Shown here: positions 11,888-23,280 of the stretch, piece by piece
How the letters are laid out: the number at the start of each line of letters is the position of its first letter
How positions within the stretch are numbered: position 1 is the stretch's first letter
Assembly (NCBI GenBank): GCA_023055425.1
Contig: JALGPY010000004.1
Span: 64,689,718 to 64,753,717 of the forward strand
Length of the DNA: 64,000 nt
Direction: 5' to 3'
Source of the DNA: Linanthus parryae
Taxonomy: Eukaryota; Streptophyta; Magnoliopsida; Ericales; Polemoniaceae
Program-made: the position numbers and the translations under genes
The notes under the pieces: generated by a model
Told to the model about the DNA's origin: nothing
Databases searched by the model: none
What the model saw: the letters and a program-made list of their open reading frames with translations, nothing else

Positions 11888-13453
11888 TGTTGGAATTGTT
11901 CCCTAGAGGAAATAAATTAATTGTGACATTTATGGATTTACGATTCATTATGTTATCGATATGGAGATATGTTAACATGAATGAAGTCCTTAGAATATAA
12001 GTGTTATATTCTTAAATATCCCTAGTCGATTATAATGATTAATAGGACAATCATCTATAGACTAGTATGGGGTTGGATTGATATGGAGATATCATGATCC
12101 AACACATGGGTATGCATTAGGAGTAATGGCATACTGGATTGACCCATCTCCGAGAAGGCTACATACACGTTATGTTAAGTCACAAGCGCTTCTCGCGGTG
12201 CAACGGTATTGTCATTCTTAGACTTGAAGTCACTAGATATTCTAGTTGTTGATTATTGTGATCTTGGTAGCGTTAAACGCTACACTGTAACTGGGTAGTT
12301 ATAAAGGCGAGTACTGGATACAATAAGAAGCAAGCTTAGAAATCGTAGTGGACGTAGATAGAATTTGTCCCTCCCACATATGGGGAGAAAATATCCTAGG
12401 CCACTCGAGGGATAGTGCTTATAAAATGTCTGGCCAGACTCAAATAAATCAATATGGGATATTGATGTTATTTTCACGAATAAGGCTATTCCCAGGATCG
12501 AGAAACTATGGATTGGATATACGAGTGTGACTTGTATGTCTCGTGTCCAATCCGGATATTGGGACAAAGGGATGAGACAATTACTTGTACAAGGTTTTTC
12601 ATGATGACTATTCTATCTGTTGGCTAGAATGGATGTCTTGCTAGAGGCCGCTCCATATTAGTAAATAGTTACTACCAACTAAATAGAACCTATGGGGTCA
12701 CACGCATATAGGGGTGAACTAGACATGGGAATTAATTAATTAATATGATTAATTAATTAAAAGGATCAAATCGCAACAACTTGCTAACTTAGTAGGACTA
12801 ATATGCAAGTTGGACTAATCCATGTATAGACATGATTAGGATATGCCAAGGTGGCCTAATCCATGTAGAGACATGATTAGGATTAATTTGCAAATAGAAC
12901 TAATCCATGTATTGACATGAGAAGGACTATTTTTGCAAAAAGGGACTAATCCGAACTTGAGTAGGATTAGGAGAGGGGTTCTTTATGTATTAGGACAAGG
13001 ATTTGTTGGACTATATAAAGAACACTCCTAGCTTATTTTTCTTTCTACACAACACACATCTATATGATAGAAAAAGGAGAGAACAAAGCAAGGTGAGAGC
13101 AAGTCCCAAAAAAGAGGGCCGAACCCCCCTTTATGGGACTGCCCCCTACCCGTCGGCCAAAAGGAGAGCCGCCCCACCTTTGGCACTCCATTGTTGGCGG
13201 TTTCTTCTTCCTCTTCCATTCTTCCTAGCTAGCACAAGGAAATTGGAGGGTCTAGATCTCACCTCTAGGCGTGGATCAACCGTAGAGACGTGACACTATT
13301 CGCGTTTGAAGTCATCAAAGGAGAACCCTAAAGTGTGTTATTGATTTCTTCCTTTACCATCGTTATGTCTCTTGACTTGTGATCCTTGGAGGGTTTTGCA
13401 TGGTTTATGATTGTTTGTGTTTCCGTTGCGCATCCATGAATCAAAACCCTACA
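11888..13453 (+). repeat. Angela-like 3' LTR
   Basis: 1566 bp, same start as the 5' copy, ends CCCTACA. TATA box at 13012-13019. The base following is the first base of the surviving Athila RT sequence. Confidence 0.93.
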
Positions 13454-14540
13454 GCTAAACGACACAACACTGAAATATCACTTCCCGCTACCATTCATGG
13501 ACCAGATGTTGGACAAGCTCGCCCACCACGCTTATTACTGTTTTCTGGACGGGTACTCCGGGTACAACCAGATTTGCATAGCCCCGGAAGATCAGGAAAA
13601 GACAACGTTTACCTGCCCGTACGGTACGTTCGCGTTCCGGCGCATGCCGTTCAGGTTGTGTAACGCTCCAGCCACATTCCAGAGATGCATGATGGCGATA
13701 TTTTCCGACATGATCGAGAAAAATCTGGAGGTCTTTATGGACGATTTTCACTGTTCGGGGACAGTTTCGATGACTGCCTGCACCATCTGGGTCAAGTTCT
13801 GGTCCGATGCAAAAAGGCAAATTTGGTACTAAATTGGGAAAAGTGTCACTTCATGGTCACCGAGGGGATAGTGCTGGATCACAGAATTTCCATCAAGGGA
13901 CTCGAGGTGGACAGGGCCAAGATCGAGGTGATAAAACAGCTTCCATATCCGACAAACGTAAAGGCGATCAAGAGTTTTCTGGGACATGCAGGATTTTACC
14001 GGAGGTTCATCAAAGACTTTTCCAAGATCACAAAGCCACTCTGTGCTTTACTTGGAAAAGACATGCCCTTTGACTTTGATACAGCATGTCAGCAGGCATT
14101 TGATCATTTAATGGAAAAGCTGACCACAGCCCCGGTTATTACTACGCCGGATTGGTCACTGCCGTTAGAGCTGATGTGTGACGCCAGCGACTAGGCAGTC
14201 GGTGCAGTCTTGGGGCAGCGAACGGATAAGGTCTGCCACGTGATATATTATGCGAGCCGGGTACTCAACGATGCCCAGCTCAACTATGGCACGACAGAAA
14301 AGGAACTGCTTGCTGTGGTGTATGCCCTGGACAAATTCAGACCATATTTGGTCGGGTCAAAAGTTATCGCTTTTACCGACCATAGTGCTCTGAAATACCT
14401 GCTGGACAAGAAGGACGCGAAACCGAGACAGTTGAGGTGGGTATTACTGATGCAAAAATTTAACGTGGAAATCCGGGACAAGAAGGGAGTTGAGAACGTA
14501 GTAGCGGATCACATATCCAGGCTCGAGAATGCTAAGGTGG
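13454..14540 (+). pseudogene. pol: Athila reverse transcriptase and RNase H (broken)
   Basis: Begins inside RT with a KLNDTT-like segment, then HFPLPFMDQMLDKLA and FLDGYSGYNQICIAPEDQ. A conserved RMPFRLCNAPATFQRCM is followed by VFMDDF, where the catalytic YxDD tyrosine strand reads FMDD. A frame change near 13745 leads to the connection domain with FLGHAGFYRRFIKDFSKI and then RNase H (ELMCDASD, then [39 protein letters not shown]). TAG 14192 replaces the aromatic residue expected after DASD. The RT N-terminus (about 150 residues, including the first catalytic Asp region) is missing, apparently lost at the Angela junction. Confidence 0.9.
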
Positions 14541-15876
14541 ACAATCAAGGAAAACTTCCCAGACGAGCACATCATGGCAGTGAAAATCGGGAGACCATGG
14601 TACGATGCCGTAGTCAATTACTTGGTAACGGGAACGCTTCCCGAGGATCTTACCCCGTCTCAGGGAAAGCGGTTTGTTTCCGAAAGCCGACAGTATTTCT
14701 GGGATGACCCGTACCTATTCAAACAGGGGGCCGATAACATCCTGAGAAGGTGCATTCCAACCCACGAAGCCTGGAACGTAATCAGACATTGTCACTCATC
14801 ACAGTGTGGGGGTCATTTTGGGGGAACACGTACAGCACATAAGATACTGCAGTCCGCTTCTGGCCGACAATCTTTAAGGATTGCCACGACTATGTGCAGG
14901 GATGTGATAGATGCCAGAGAACAGGGAACACGTCACACCGGGACGAGATGCCGATGACCGTGTGGCAGGAAGTGGAACCCTTCGATGTATGGGGTATTGA
15001 CTTTATGGGGCCATTCTCGTCTTCCATGGGTAACCTCTACATTCTGCTGGCAGTGGATTACGTGACTAAGTGGATCGAGGCGATCGCGTGTCAGAAAAAT
15101 GATGCAGATACCGTTGAGCATTTTCTGAAACGCAACATTTTTACTCGTTTCGGAACTCCCAGGGCGATGATCAGTGACGAGGGCTCAAACTTCATCAATC
15201 GAGTCTTTGCGAAAGTTCTAAAACAGTACGGCATGTCAATTCACAAGGTGTCGTTACCCTACCATCCACAGACAAACGGGCAAGCCGAGGTTTCAAGTAG
15301 AGAGATCAAAAGCATACTCGAGAAAACGGTGAATCTCGGACGAAAGGATTGGTCCATCAGACTGGACAATGCGCTTTGGGCCTACAGGACAGCTTTCAAA
15401 ATGCCGCTGGGAAAGCGTGCCATCTCGTGTTTGGGAAAGCGTGCCACTTACCGGTTGAATTGGAGTACAAAGCGTACTGGGAAATCAAGCTGCTCAACAT
15501 GGATCAGAATCTGGCGGGAGATAAGAGAAAGATGGCGCTGCTGGAATTGGAGGAGTTCCGCAGAACGAATTTTGAGAGCGCCAAGATTTATAAAGAGAAG
15601 ACAAAGAAGTTGCATGATCAGCGCATCACGCCAAAGCAGTTTAATGAAGGAGATAAAGTGCTTCTCTACAACACCCGGATGCGGTTTTTTCCGGGAAAAC
15701 TGAGGTCTCGATGGTCGGGCCCGTTCATCATCAAGAAGATTTATGCATGGGGTGCATTCGAGCTGGAGAATCCAAAAGATAATTCCAGTTTTAGGGTGAA
15801 AGGGAATCAGATCAATCCGTATCTCGAGACAGCCGAAGTCGTCAAAGTAGACCCCGTCTATTTTGATGACCCGTGA
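14529..15876 (+). pseudogene. pol: Athila integrase (frameshifted)
   Basis: After a frame change near 14530 the text is [20 protein letters not shown] and the zinc-binding region (HCHSSQCGGHFGGTRTA, then CDRCQRTGN after another slip near 14880). The catalytic core shows [18 protein letters not shown] (first Asp), [18 protein letters not shown] (second Asp) and [18 protein letters not shown] (Glu region), so the D,D,E residues remain visible. A short duplication-like slip at 15395-15450 (GKRA...GKRA) shifts the frame. The C-terminal domain then runs to a stop at 15874-15876 with [18 protein letters not shown] and [15 protein letters not shown]. Confidence 0.9.
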
Positions 15877-16131
15877 GAGGTAACCAGGTCGGGCCGTCGA
15901 CCGTAAATCACAAAGCGCTGATTGGGAGGCAACCAAAGTAATCGTTAATTAATTTATTTTACTTATTTTATTCAGTTATTTTATTCAGTTCTGAATTTTA
16001 AAGAGAGGCGAGATGAGCGGGTTTTGACTTGAAATTAAGTATGTGCAGATGCAGCAAAATAGAAAACAGGCACAAACGGGAAAACAGAGGAAGAAAGAGA
16101 GAAATTAAAAAAAATGAAAAATGCTGCTGGT

Positions 16132-16245
16132 TGCGTATATACGCAGCAGCTGCGTATATACGCAGTCAGCGACCTTTTTCTTTTATTTTTTTTGTTTTCA
16201 CAATTTTCTGATTGAGTATATACGCAGGTGTTGCGTATATACGCA
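16132..16245. repeat. Two 19-bp-spaced palindrome pairs upstream of ORF3
   Basis: Perfect TGCGTATATACGCA at 16132-16145, 16151-16164 and 16232-16245, and one with a single mismatch (TGAGTATATACGCA) at 16213-16226. Both pairs have start-to-start spacing of exactly 19 bp. Confidence 0.93.
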
Positions 16246-16317
16246 GACAGAAGAAGAAAAAAAATTTGGAAATGTTTCAAATCCTAGGGGTATTTTTGTC
16301 ATTTTCAAAAACTAGGG

Positions 16318-16325
16318 TTTAAAAG
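16318..16325 (+). promoter_or_regulatory. Candidate TATA-like element for ORF3
   Basis: TTTAAAAG lies 73 bp after the last palindrome and about 35 bp before a CT-rich patch. In the LTR the spacing from palindrome to TATA box is 84 bp. Candidate only. Confidence 0.35.
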
Positions 16326-16964
16326 GGGGCATGGTGGCCGACGGGCACCATTGTTGGACCTCCCTCTCTCTCTCTTCCTCCATTTTCTCTCCACTTGAAT
16401 AACACACATTTTGCCTCGGACCTCCAAATCAAATTCCGAGCACATTTCTGGAATCCCCTCGTCGCAAGGAGTCTAAAGCAACCATCAAAATCCAGAATCG
16501 AGCGGGAACTTTGGATCTAGGAATGGGGTGTTCTTGAGCAAAAGGGCCAATTCGAAGGAGTTAGAGGCGGAACTAGCAAAAACTGTAGAAGGGAAGTTGA
16601 AAGAGGAGATCGAGAGTTTCGACTTGGTGGTTTCAGATTTTGATTCCGAGCAGTTTCATTTTCCGGCAACGTTTTCGGCGACCGCCGGTGACTTTTCCGG
16701 TCACTTTACGGGCAGCTTCTGCATTCTTCACCCCTTTTTAGGGAAGGTCGAAAATTTTCATCTCTCTCTTTATTTTCAGTTTTGGCACGACCCGTAGTCG
16801 GGTCCGTTATTTTCTGCGATTTTTGATTTTGGAGCGGCACTTGCCGTGTGGACCTCTGGTAGATCCTACGTGGACTATTTATTGAGAAACACTTTTCACG
16901 TGCACATTTCACTATTTCTGCACAATTCCCGAGGCAGCACGTTTTTCGAGGTTTTTTGTCTGAC

Positions 16965-18736
16965 ATGGATTACAGAGTGCCGATTACTGACCCAAACCGG
17001 GACGAGTTCCCTACTGATCTCCCGAAGGAGGCACTTAATGCGGGTAGATATGCCATTTTTTGTTTCGTTAAACATTATGCCCATTATTATTACATGACCG
17101 GGACGAAGATGGGTCATAAACTGCCTAAGGACTACCGTTTCGAGGTCGACCACCTTAGTATGCCTCCGGAGATGGCTCAGTATGCTAGTCGTTCTGACCT
17201 CTTCGTACAGTCCTTGACCGGGTTTTCAGATGTGTCTAGCTCCTCGTTGGTGCGTGAGTTTTATAGCAACCTTATGCATAAGGGGGCAGGGGAGGCCAAC
17301 GGTGACACCCGCTGGGTTTATTGCCGTAGGCGGTTTATGTTGGTGACGGTGGACAGTATCCGCCAGGCCTACGGGATATCATTGATGAATGTCCCCTGCG
17401 CCTATGCTGAGTGTGATGACTACCCACCGAGCGATTCAGATATTTTGCAGGTTGTGACTGGTGGTGCTGCGTGGGCCCACTTCGAGAGAGGCGGTGACGG
17501 ACAGAGAGGCATGAAACTGCACTCTCGTTTTATTACCGGACCACCACGGTGGTGGGCCGAGTGGGTAGTGAACCGCCTGGTGGGGATCAAGCATTTTACC
17601 TATTTGGATTATGAGTATGTCCTTTTGGTATATTGCTTGGTTCTCCGGAGAGATGTAGACATTCCTCGACACATTTGGGTGTATATGCAGGAACGGAATG
17701 CGACCGCTAGCCATAAAGGGTTGGGGTATAGCAACCTCATCGCCAAACTGGCTCGGGAGTATGATGTTCCCTTGATTCTCCAGGAGGACGACTTAGACCC
17801 TCCAATTCTGCGGACTTATAGGAAGATAGTGACCCGTAACCTGGGCCCACCAGAGCCGGTCGTTGACCTCGACGAGGAAGACGACCTCATGGAGGAGGAT
17901 CCTTACCCTGCCCCTGCCCCTAGGAGGAGATCGACTCAGGAGAGACCCGCCAGTCGGCAGGCATCGGCCGGACTTCAGCGATGTCGTACGAGTCGAGACA
18001 GTGAGCGTCCAGAGTCGAGTAGGCAGGGTAGTCAGAGAACTGCCCCTACTCAGCCAGCTAGAGAGGGAGGCGAGCCGGCCCCGCGGGCCGACCCGTTTGC
18101 GAGAGCTAGACCGGCCCCACCGCGTAGGTTGTCCCGAGTTGACGAGGGATTTGAGGGTTGTCGCGGGGGCCAGAAGTCCATAGGGGAGACACTGCTCGCG
18201 AAAGCGGGCAAGCTTTGGAGGGCTTTCAAGCACTCCAGACGGACTCAGCACAAGATGGCTAAGGACCATAACGCTTCCTTTACCAGTATTCGAGAGGAGA
18301 AGCGTGAGGGGCTCGGCACGCAGGACGAGAACCGCCACTACCGCTGTATTTCCCTCCTACCTACTCCAGCAGCTATACCACGAGTTGGTCAGACGAGGCG
18401 GACTCTAGTGAGTTTACCTCCGCTCCACCTCCCCCGACTCAGCCACCTCCGCCACCTGAGCGACAGCAGAGATGTCAGTTTGGGACACGATCCCAGCAGC
18501 CCACGGGTCGTCAGACTGGGTCACGTACCCAGCAGCCTTCGAGTGGCAGGACGAGGTTACGATCCCAGCCACCTAGCAGTTGGACTGGATCAGAGTCTCA
18601 GTCCTCCGACTACCGTCCCACTCCACGAGCACGTCGGGCGGTCTTCTACAGGACTGACTCTGGCGGCAGCTCTCAGAGTAGCATATCCGGTTCTTCGGAA
18701 ACCGGGTCAGACCCGACATTTTTTCCGGACGAGTGA
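16965..18736 (+). pseudogene. Athila third ORF, env position, plant-transposon-domain protein
   Basis: Lies after pol, where Athila elements carry their extra (env-like) ORF. ATG 16965 (MDYRVPITDPNRDEF) is chosen over an in-frame TTG at 16956. Residues about 80-290 resemble the putative plant transposon domain family: LVREFYSNLMHKG, DTRWVYCRRRFMLVTVDSIR, FITGPPRWWAEWVVNR, YEYVLLVYCLVLRRDVDIPRH and GLGYSNLIAKLAREYDV. Next come an acidic patch and a long Arg/Ser/Pro-rich tail. The frame stays open to 18869, but the natural tail appears to be in another frame from about 18340 (Ser/Pro/Gln-rich, ending FFPDE at TGA 18734-18736). A frameshift at about 18300-18345 is therefore likely. There is no signal peptide. 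The hydrophobic stretch at 18800-18869 lies past the natural end and is probably not a membrane anchor. Confidence 0.75.
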
Positions 18737-20650
18737 GTGCCATGAGGGCATGCCACCTCTTAGTGTGGGGGTGGTAGTCGTGTCTGCATTAACCAAGTAT
18801 GCACGTTTTTTCATGTTTATTTGCAGTTTTTATTTTATATTTTTGAGTCAGCATATTTTTGTTATTTGAGTCAACCCACCACAAACATTCTAGCCGTGCA
18901 TTGTAAAAAAAATTAAAAAATTTAATGCTGCTGGTTGCGTATATACGCAGCTGCTGCGTATATACGCAGACAGCAGTGCTTTATTATTTTCAAAAATCCA
19001 AAAAAAAAAATTAAAAATTCATAAAATTTTGAGAAAGGGCAATCGAGATAACAGAAACAGTGAAGAAATCGAGGTTGAATCCTTTGATAGCAAAGAAAAC
19101 TTGCACCGAGGTATAGTAGATAGGTGAGAGCCAGTGACCTTTGGAATCCACAAGTAATTATCACCTGAACTAAGAATCCGACTAGTTGCTACACCACCGT
19201 CATCTAGGTAGTCGACAACCCGCCCACGGGCGCCGTCACGGTCATCGCATATTTTGGTGGAGTGATTGGCTATCAAGGGACCTCACGTCCTGTTTCTTAC
19301 CCCTAGGTCCAATTAGTCAACTCGTTTGAAGCCATTTACCCCCTTTATTCTTAGCCACTGTAGCCTAGGCAACCTTCTTTGAGACCTTCATCAGTCGATA
19401 GTTGGCTATTCTACGCTTTATGACAGAGGGAGTGAGTAGGGTGGGTTTTAGATGGGAGAGCTTCATGATTTATCAGTTTTGGACAGTTTTGACATCGACA
19501 CGTTTTTTGAGGGAAGGACAGGGTGAGTTAGTGGCGACAGTGCATTAATTTTCGGAGGTGGATCACTGCATTACATAGTGACCACAAGAGGAGTTAGTCG
19601 CCAACGAACATCTTTTCGCACAAAAGAGGGTTCCGGGGGGTTGGAGGGTTAATGGGTGGTTGTGCCGTTTTTCTACATATTTGGTGATGAGGAGATTCGG
19701 TGGGACTGCACAGTATCATTTCGACTACAGGATGAGTGCTTCAGGATTAGTGTGGGGATACTTCACATAAGGACATTCTACGTACCCCACGACATAAATT
19801 TATTTTCACTCACTCAACTTTAGTCAGTTTAGTTATTGTCATTATGTGTGTATTTATGTATATATTGTTAAAAAAAATAGTTATGAAAAGAAAAAAAAAT
19901 ATAAGAAAAAAAAAAGAAAAAAATAGAAGAAAAAAAGAAAAAGAAAAATCAATGTTCTAGTTTTTAGTTTTGTTTATCGTTTATGTTATTGAAGTGAAAA
20001 GCTGAGTGAGTGGCAAAATTTTCGAGACACTTACATCACTTCACATTTGTGGCCGCGAGCACGGCGAAGACACACCGGGGGACAGAGGAATTGGGAAAGC
20101 AGGAACTTAGGTGTTTCGGACAGCTTTTCGGGATCTCGGTGAGGGGTGTGAGTTTGGTAAATTGTGAGAATGTCATAACAAATAGGACTGTGCCGTACCT
20201 TGTTACATATATATATCCTACCTGTTAGACTTAGATCCTCTCGGAAAAAGCTCGGATGGTAAGTTAGCTAGGGATTTGCTCAGATTGATAACAAAAGTAA
20301 TAGTACTTTGGTCCAGTGCTTAAATCCACCATATAAATCTTTTCAGACTTACCGATCGCTTGCAGGGAAGTACTTTCTGAAAAGGGTGAGGTCACGAGGA
20401 CACAATGGTTATGTTTTTTGAGATTGCCCAATCCCACCAAAAATTATTTGTAATAAGTATGTTTTGAGTCGTTTGAGTCTGTGTATGTTCTACCTGAGTC
20501 AGTTTTATATCGAGTCGTCCGGTTGAAAGGTTCGGGTCGAAAGAGTATGCAGAGGTAGTGTATGCACGGCAGAGCCGGTTTTACGAGCGCAGAAATGTAT
20601 GATTGCAGGCTAGTGTATGCGGGGTTTGATCGGGACGAGCAATGCCTAGT
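18737..20650 (+). other. Athila 3' untranslated region
   Basis: About 1.9 kb without credible genes on either strand. AGTGTGGGGG-type purine runs occur at 18761-18770, 19748-19755 and 20648-20657; only the last abuts an LTR. The A-rich stretch 19868-19950 is low complexity. One palindrome pair lies at 18936-18968. Confidence 0.7.
18936..18968. repeat. 19-bp-spaced palindrome pair downstream of ORF3
   Basis: Perfect TGCGTATATACGCA at 18936-18949 and 18955-18968. The preceding text (ATGCTGCTGGT) is identical to that before the first pair at 16121-16131, so the block was copied together with some flank. Confidence 0.93.
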
Positions 20651-20661
20651 GTGGGGGTATT
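20651..20661 (+). other. Athila polypurine tract
   Basis: GTGGGGGTATT directly precedes TGATAACG, the start of the 3' LTR. Confidence 0.75.
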
Positions 20662-20681
20662 TGATAACGCCCAATTAGGGG
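20662..20681 (+). repeat. First 20 bp of the Athila 3' LTR, cut off by Tat1
   Basis: TGATAACGCCCAATTAGGGG follows the purine tract. The LTR resumes at 36560 with a repeat of AGGGG. Joined, the LTR is about 1522 bp. Confidence 0.9.
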
Positions 20682-21624
20682 TGTAGACACGCAAAATTTG
20701 CGGCCAATTAAATAGTGCCACGTGTCTATTATCGCCTAATTAAATGGTGGGGTCAAATAGCAATCACCGTCAAATTTGTTGTCCTTAAAGCAATAAGTAA
20801 TAAAAGGACTAAACTGTAAATGAGACAAAACCTTATTTACAATCAAGGACTGCTTATGGCGACGCCACGTCAATACATGACACGGCTGCAAGTCACCAGG
20901 CTCGGCCAATAGTGTTGCCCCACTTGTCAAAATGATGCAGCTATCAAGACTAGCAAGCTTGGCCAATAGTGTTGCGCCACTTGTCAAATTGATGCAGAAA
21001 ATAAATAAATAAATAATTATATTTATTTTCTACCTTGGCCAACAAGTCGGCCCATGCCTATATAAAGGGGCCATCCCTAGGCATAAAAGACAACTACATC
21101 TTGCAAGAAGGAGAGAGCTCTGAAGATCAAGCTTTTCAAGCCCCGACGAGTTCATCCATCATCAAGATCATCATCATCAAGCTCTTCGAAGTTCTTCATC
21201 AAGTTCTTCAAAGATCATCATCGAGTCCTTCAAGCCGTTGAAGATCTCCATCCGCGTTCTTCAATAAACTCGAAGATCTTCAAGCCGTTCTTCGTGTTCT
21301 TCAAGGCGTTCATCCGGTTCTTCATCAACATCGAAGATATTCATCCGTTCGATCCGAGATCAAGCCTCTAAAGCCCTCGTTCAGCGTTTGTGTTCTTCGA
21401 GACCTTCATCGTGTTCTTCGTCAAAATCGAAGGCCGCTCATCCGTTCGATTCGAGATCAAGCTGCGAAGCCCTCGTTCGAACAGGAGAAGAATCAGGGGA
21501 TTTAATTTCTGTTTAGAAATTTATTATCAGAGATTGTAATCCACTTCATCAAATAATCAATAAAATATATTTGTTTCACCGAATTTCTCGCTTTTGTTTC
21601 CAATTGCATAAATTTGTGTGTACA
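20682..21624 (+). repeat. Tat1 5' LTR
   Basis: 943 bp, TGTAGACACG...TGTGTACA. TATATAAA box at 21059-21066. U3 contains a 57-bp tandem duplication (copies start 20901 and 20958, CTyGGCCAATAGTGTTG). R/U5 (about 21120-21480) is built of many GAAGATCTTCAAG and CGTTCTTC-type blocks that can fold on themselves. Confidence 0.95.
21059..21066 (+). promoter_or_regulatory. Tat1 LTR TATA box (5' copy)
   Basis: TATATAAA followed by GGGGCC; repeated at 35990-35997 in the 3' LTR. Confidence 0.75.
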
Positions 21625-21626
21625 AA

Positions 21627-21646
21627 TTTTGGCACACCCAGTGGGA
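21627..21646 (+). other. Tat1 primer binding site
   Basis: TTTTGGCACACCCAGTGGGA starts 2 bp after the LTR end, in the position and form usual for Tat-type elements. Confidence 0.75.
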
Positions 21647-21681
21647 CCTCTCTGCCCCTCATCTCTTCTCCTCAAGTACAA

Positions 21682-23280
21682 ATGTTCGTAATGTCTCCTA
21701 CAAAGAACAACGAACTTCCATCTCTCAAGGCTGGAGACGCCAAGTCTTCAACTTCAGAAACAAACTCCGGAACCCAAATCACTGGTCCAATAACTCGTAG
21801 TATGGATAAGGCCATAAAGAATCTCACAGCTGCAGGGGGCAGGCAAGGTGGTTCACTAGATGTTGCCTCACAGAAGTCACAGCCACATGTCCCCACCCCT
21901 CAGGAGTCTTCTGCTGCCAACAAGTCTTGCGAGGAAAGTTTCGAAAGCAACTCTAAATCCGGCACTAAGGGTAGTCAGCATAAACCAACATGTGATCACA
22001 ATGATGATATTAGCATGCATGTCATGACTACTAGTACGGTTCCCATCGAAGAGCAAGTTGCAAACCTCACCAAGGGCTTTGACGACTTAAAGAAGACTGT
22101 GGAAGAACGTGATGTGCAACTTGCAAAGTTAATAAACAAGCTCGAAAGTTGCGAAGAAGCAAGTCAAATATTCGAACACGCCCCTAAGACTCCGGAAGAA
22201 GTGAGAACAACAAACAGCGGGCAAGAAGCACGACCTAGTGTACAATTGTCAGCCAATGGTCCCATTCCTCTCGATCAACTACAAGAGATCATCCTAAACA
22301 CCATGAACGGGAAGCCTGGAGTACCGTCAACATCATCTAAGTCCTACGTTAAGCCTTACACAGAAAGAATCGAGAAGTTAAGCATGCCAGACGGTTACAA
22401 TCCTCCTAAGTTCAAACAATTCTCGGGCAAAGGAAACCCTAGGCAACATGTTGCCCATTTCATCGAGACATGTAACAACGCTGGAACCGATGGAGACCTT
22501 CTCGTGAAGCAATTTGTTAGGACCCTTAAAGATGATGCCTTCGATTGGTATGGTCAGCTGGAGCCGAGGTCCATTGATAGTTGGGGGCAAATGGAGCAGG
22601 AATTTCTCAACCGTTTCTACAGCACACGACGGACTGTCAGCATGGTTGAATTGACTAACACTCGCCAATGGAAAGATGAAAAGGCCATTGACTACATCAA
22701 TCGCTGGAGGAACTTGAGTTTAAACTGCAAGGATTGTCTTTCCGAAGGTTCAGCAATCGAGATGTGCATCCAAGGCATGCATTGGGGGTTAAGGTATATA
22801 CTTCAAGGAATCAGGCCAACATCATTCGAGGAACTTGCTACGCGTGCCCACGACATGGAGCTTAGCATCGCATCTAACGGGAGCCAAGGACCACCTCCTT
22901 TTGACGCGTGGAAGGGAGGGCATAGGGAGGACAATCGCAAAAGTGGGAAGTTCACCATCAAATCCAACAAAAAGGAGTCCATGGCCGTCACTACGACACC
23001 CGTGAAGCTCTCAAGCAAGGAAAAGAATAATAACGCCGACCAAGGTAATTCCACCGCAATGAATTTAAGGTCTAGACCAACACTCAAGGAGTTGCAGGAG
23101 AAGGTATACCCATTTGCCGATAGCGAAGTTCCTACGATGCTCGAGCAATTGATGCAGATGAAGATTCTTCAAGACTCGAAGCGACCCGAAGAAGCCAACA
23201 AGGTGAATGATCCCAATTATTGCAAATTCCATCGCTTGCTTGGTCATCCTACGACAAAGTGCTTTGTTCTCAAGGAATAG
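21682..23280 (+). pseudogene. gag: Tat1 gag
   Basis: Starts at ATG 21682 (MFVMSPTKNNEL); upstream codons in frame lie in the LTR. An N-terminal Ser/Thr-rich and coiled region is followed by the retrotransposon gag domain (KFKQFSGKGNPRQHVAHFI, DDAFDWYGQLEPRSIDSW, EFLNRFYSTRRTVSMVEL). Near the C-terminus a C-x3-H zinc motif (YCKFHRLLGHPTTKCFVLKE) is normal for Tat gag. The frame ends at TAG 23278-23280, and the same frame reopens at once with IMQLAREGKIVLEEE. The stop therefore looks like a Gln codon changed by C-to-T, not the natural gag end. Confidence 0.9.

Larger units (their letters stand above)
5379..13453 (+). mobile_element. Angela-like Ty1/copia element inside Athila pol
   Basis: Two direct LTRs (5379-6936 and 11888-13453) begin TGTTGGAATTGT and end AACCCAACA / AACCCTACA. 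Behind the 5' LTR is a decayed tRNA-Met site, and before the 3' LTR a purine tract AAGTGGGAGA. LTR length (1.56 kb), the start TGTTGGAATTGTGCCCTAGAGG and pol remnants fit the Angela/BARE lineage. No 5-bp target duplication is visible (GAAAC left, GCTAA right), and about 150 codons of Athila RT are missing at the junction. The LTRs differ by several per cent, so this is an old insertion. Confidence 0.9.
15877..16964 (+). other. Athila spacer between pol and ORF3, possible internal promoter
   Basis: Non-coding, 1.1 kb. It holds two palindrome pairs (16132-16245), a TATA-like TTTAAAAG (16318-16325), a pyrimidine-rich stretch (16359-16382) and a leader of about 580 nt before the ORF3 ATG. The order palindromes, TATA, pyrimidine patch copies the arrangement in the LTR (pair, about 80 bp, TATA). 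I infer that ORF3 may have its own promoter; nothing here proves it. Confidence 0.5.

Noticed and set aside
13003..13293. 96-codon frame at the end of the Angela 3' LTR
   Set aside because: It lies wholly in LTR R/U5 after the TATA box and is not kept open in the 5' copy.
16029..16315. Frames encoding AYIRSxCVYTQ-like repeats
   Set aside because: They are translations of the TGCGTATATACGCA palindromes, so the amino-acid repetition is a DNA effect.
18780..18869. C-terminal hydrophobic stretch of the 637-codon frame as an env transmembrane anchor
   Set aside because: It lies beyond a better natural end at 18736 in another frame and is probably read-through into untranslated sequence.
23278..23280. 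Programmed read-through of the Tat1 gag stop
   Set aside because: A second stop of the same mutational class follows 90 codons later and many others occur in the window, so simple decay explains it better.
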